Origin: Alphaproteobacteria bacterium
GTDB lineage: Bacteria > Pseudomonadota > Alphaproteobacteria > Rhodobacterales > Rhodobacteraceae
Direction of reading: 5' to 3'
Assembly: GCA_013151535.1 (NCBI GenBank)
Contig: JAADIC010000057.1
Coordinates: 1 to 5,541 of the forward strand
Length of the DNA: 5,541 nucleotides
Both the position numbers and the translations under genes were made by a program. The notes beneath the pieces are model-generated. The model saw only the letters and a list, made by a program, of their open reading frames with translations. It searched no databases and was not told where the DNA came from. Positions 4,845-5,541 of the stretch are shown here, one piece after another; positions within the stretch are counted from its first letter, which is position 1, and the number at the start of each line of letters is the position of its first letter.

Positions 4845-5541
4845 ATGGAACTCGGGATTCGTGGAAAATGGGCGATTGTTTGTGCCAGCTCCAAAGGGCT
4901 TGGCCGTGGCTGTGCCGAGGCTTTGGCGGGGGCAGGTGTCAACCTTGTAATCAACGCCCGGACAGAGGCACCGTTGATCGCGGCGGCCGAGGCTATTGCG
5001 GCGACGCATGGCGTTAAAGTTATTCCGGTTGCCTGCGATATCACCACCGAAGATGGCCAAGCCAAGGTTCTGGCGGCGTGCGAGGCCCCCGATATTCTGG
5101 TCAACAACGCTGGTGGCCCGCCCCCCGGCATGTGGTCTGATTGGCAGCGCGCGGATTTCATCAAGGCGCTGGACGCCAATATGCTGACGCCGATTGCCCT
5201 GATGAAAGCGGTTCTGCCGGGCATGATGGCGCGCGGCTGGGGCCGCATCATCAACATCACCTCGCAATCGGTGAAATCGCCGATCGCGGTGCTTGGCCTG
5301 TCCAATTCCGCCCGCGCCGGGCTGACGGGCTATGTGGCGGGAACCTCGCGCCAGGTTGCGGGTTCTGGTGTGACCATCAACAACCTGCTGCCCGGTATCC
5401 ATGCCACGGATCGGGCGATCTCGCTGGATAGCGGCGTGGTTGAAGCCCAGGGCATCAGCATGGATGAAGCGATTGCACAGCGCTGCAAAACCATTCCCGC
5501 CGGACGCTATGGCAAGCCCGAGGAATTCGGCGCGACCTGTG
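4845..5541 (+). CDS. Short-chain dehydrogenase/reductase-like protein with altered active site, 3' end outside window
   Basis: The frame is open from ATG 4845 to the window end (232 residues, no stop), which is most of a protein in a family of about 250-260. The start is supported by AAGGGG 5 bases upstream and by the family-like opening MELGIRGKWAIVCASSKGLGRG. It has the Rossmann fold signs of SDR enzymes: an NNAG motif at 87-90, N112, S140 in NITSQS and the LLPG segment at 181-184. The usual TGxxxGxG cofactor motif reads CASSKGLG (13-20), with Ala for the first Gly. The catalytic YxxxK is SNSAR, Ser153 and Arg157 by alignment to AGL. This pattern is shared by a known group of beta-ketoacyl-ACP-reductase-like SDRs with imperfect motifs, so it is a lineage trait, not a mutation of this copy. 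These are often labelled 3-oxoacyl-ACP reductase, but the reaction is unproven and FabG activity should not be assumed. It is cytoplasmic, with its own candidate promoter. Confidence 0.9.
   Translation, partial: MELGIRGKWAIVCASSKGLGRGCAEALAGAGVNLVINARTEAPLIAAAEAIAATHGVKVIPVACDITTEDGQAKVLAACEAPDILVNNAGGPPPGMWSDWQRADFIKALDANMLTPIALMKAVLPGMMARGWGRIINITSQSVKSPIAVLGLSNSARAGLTGYVAGTSRQVAGSGVTINNLLPGIHATDRAISLDSGVVEAQGISMDEAIAQRCKTIPAGRYGKPEEFGATC

Noticed and set aside
4564..4950. 128-codon plus-strand frame entering the SDR gene
   Set aside because: It is out of frame with the SDR, Cys/Arg/Pro-rich, and crosses the SDR promoter and ribosome site.
4632..5402. 256-codon minus-strand frame opposite the SDR gene
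   Set aside because: It is a shadow frame of GC-rich coding DNA. The opposite strand has a clear SDR protein, while this translation is Arg/Gly/His-rich without motifs.

Overview
The window reads like ordinary chromosome from a GC-rich alphaproteobacterium, most likely Rhodobacterales (roseobacter/Rhodobacteraceae type). This is an inference from remembered family resemblance, not a search. It rests on the form of the RF3 protein, a DEAD-box helicase with a basic tail ending in GMGDHVPAFLQRSF, a Hint_2-type Hedgehog/intein-domain protein of a kind abundant in that order, and an SDR of the LSN-ARAG subtype. No mobile element, CRISPR array, tRNA or rRNA was seen.

Layout: (1) 1-768, plus strand, the 3' part of prfC (release factor 3). 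(2) 765-1382, minus strand, a small two-helix PepSY-type membrane protein; it converges on prfC and the two stop codons share the same TTAA. (3) 1383-1841, a gene-free spacer with several inverted repeats and a plausible promoter for the next gene. (4) 1842-3245, plus strand, a complete DEAD-box RNA helicase. (5) 3246-3349, a convergent spacer with a strong GC-rich hairpin that probably serves as terminator, mainly for the minus-strand gene. (6) 3350-4402, minus strand, a Hint-domain protein with an acidic N-terminal region. (7) 4403-4844, a divergent regulatory region holding candidate promoters for both flanking genes, a 10-bp palindrome on the Hint promoter, a long imperfect hairpin and a perfect DnaA-box match. 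(8) 4845 to the window end, plus strand, a 3'-truncated short-chain dehydrogenase/reductase-like gene whose cofactor motif and catalytic Tyr/Lys are substituted.

Each gene looks separately transcribed, and no multi-gene operon is visible. Two genes have RNA or translation roles (RF3 and the helicase) and the others are unrelated, so there is no evidence for one integrated new system. The items most worth a second look are the Hint protein and its regulatory region, the SDR with a degenerate active site, and the hairpin and DnaA box between them.
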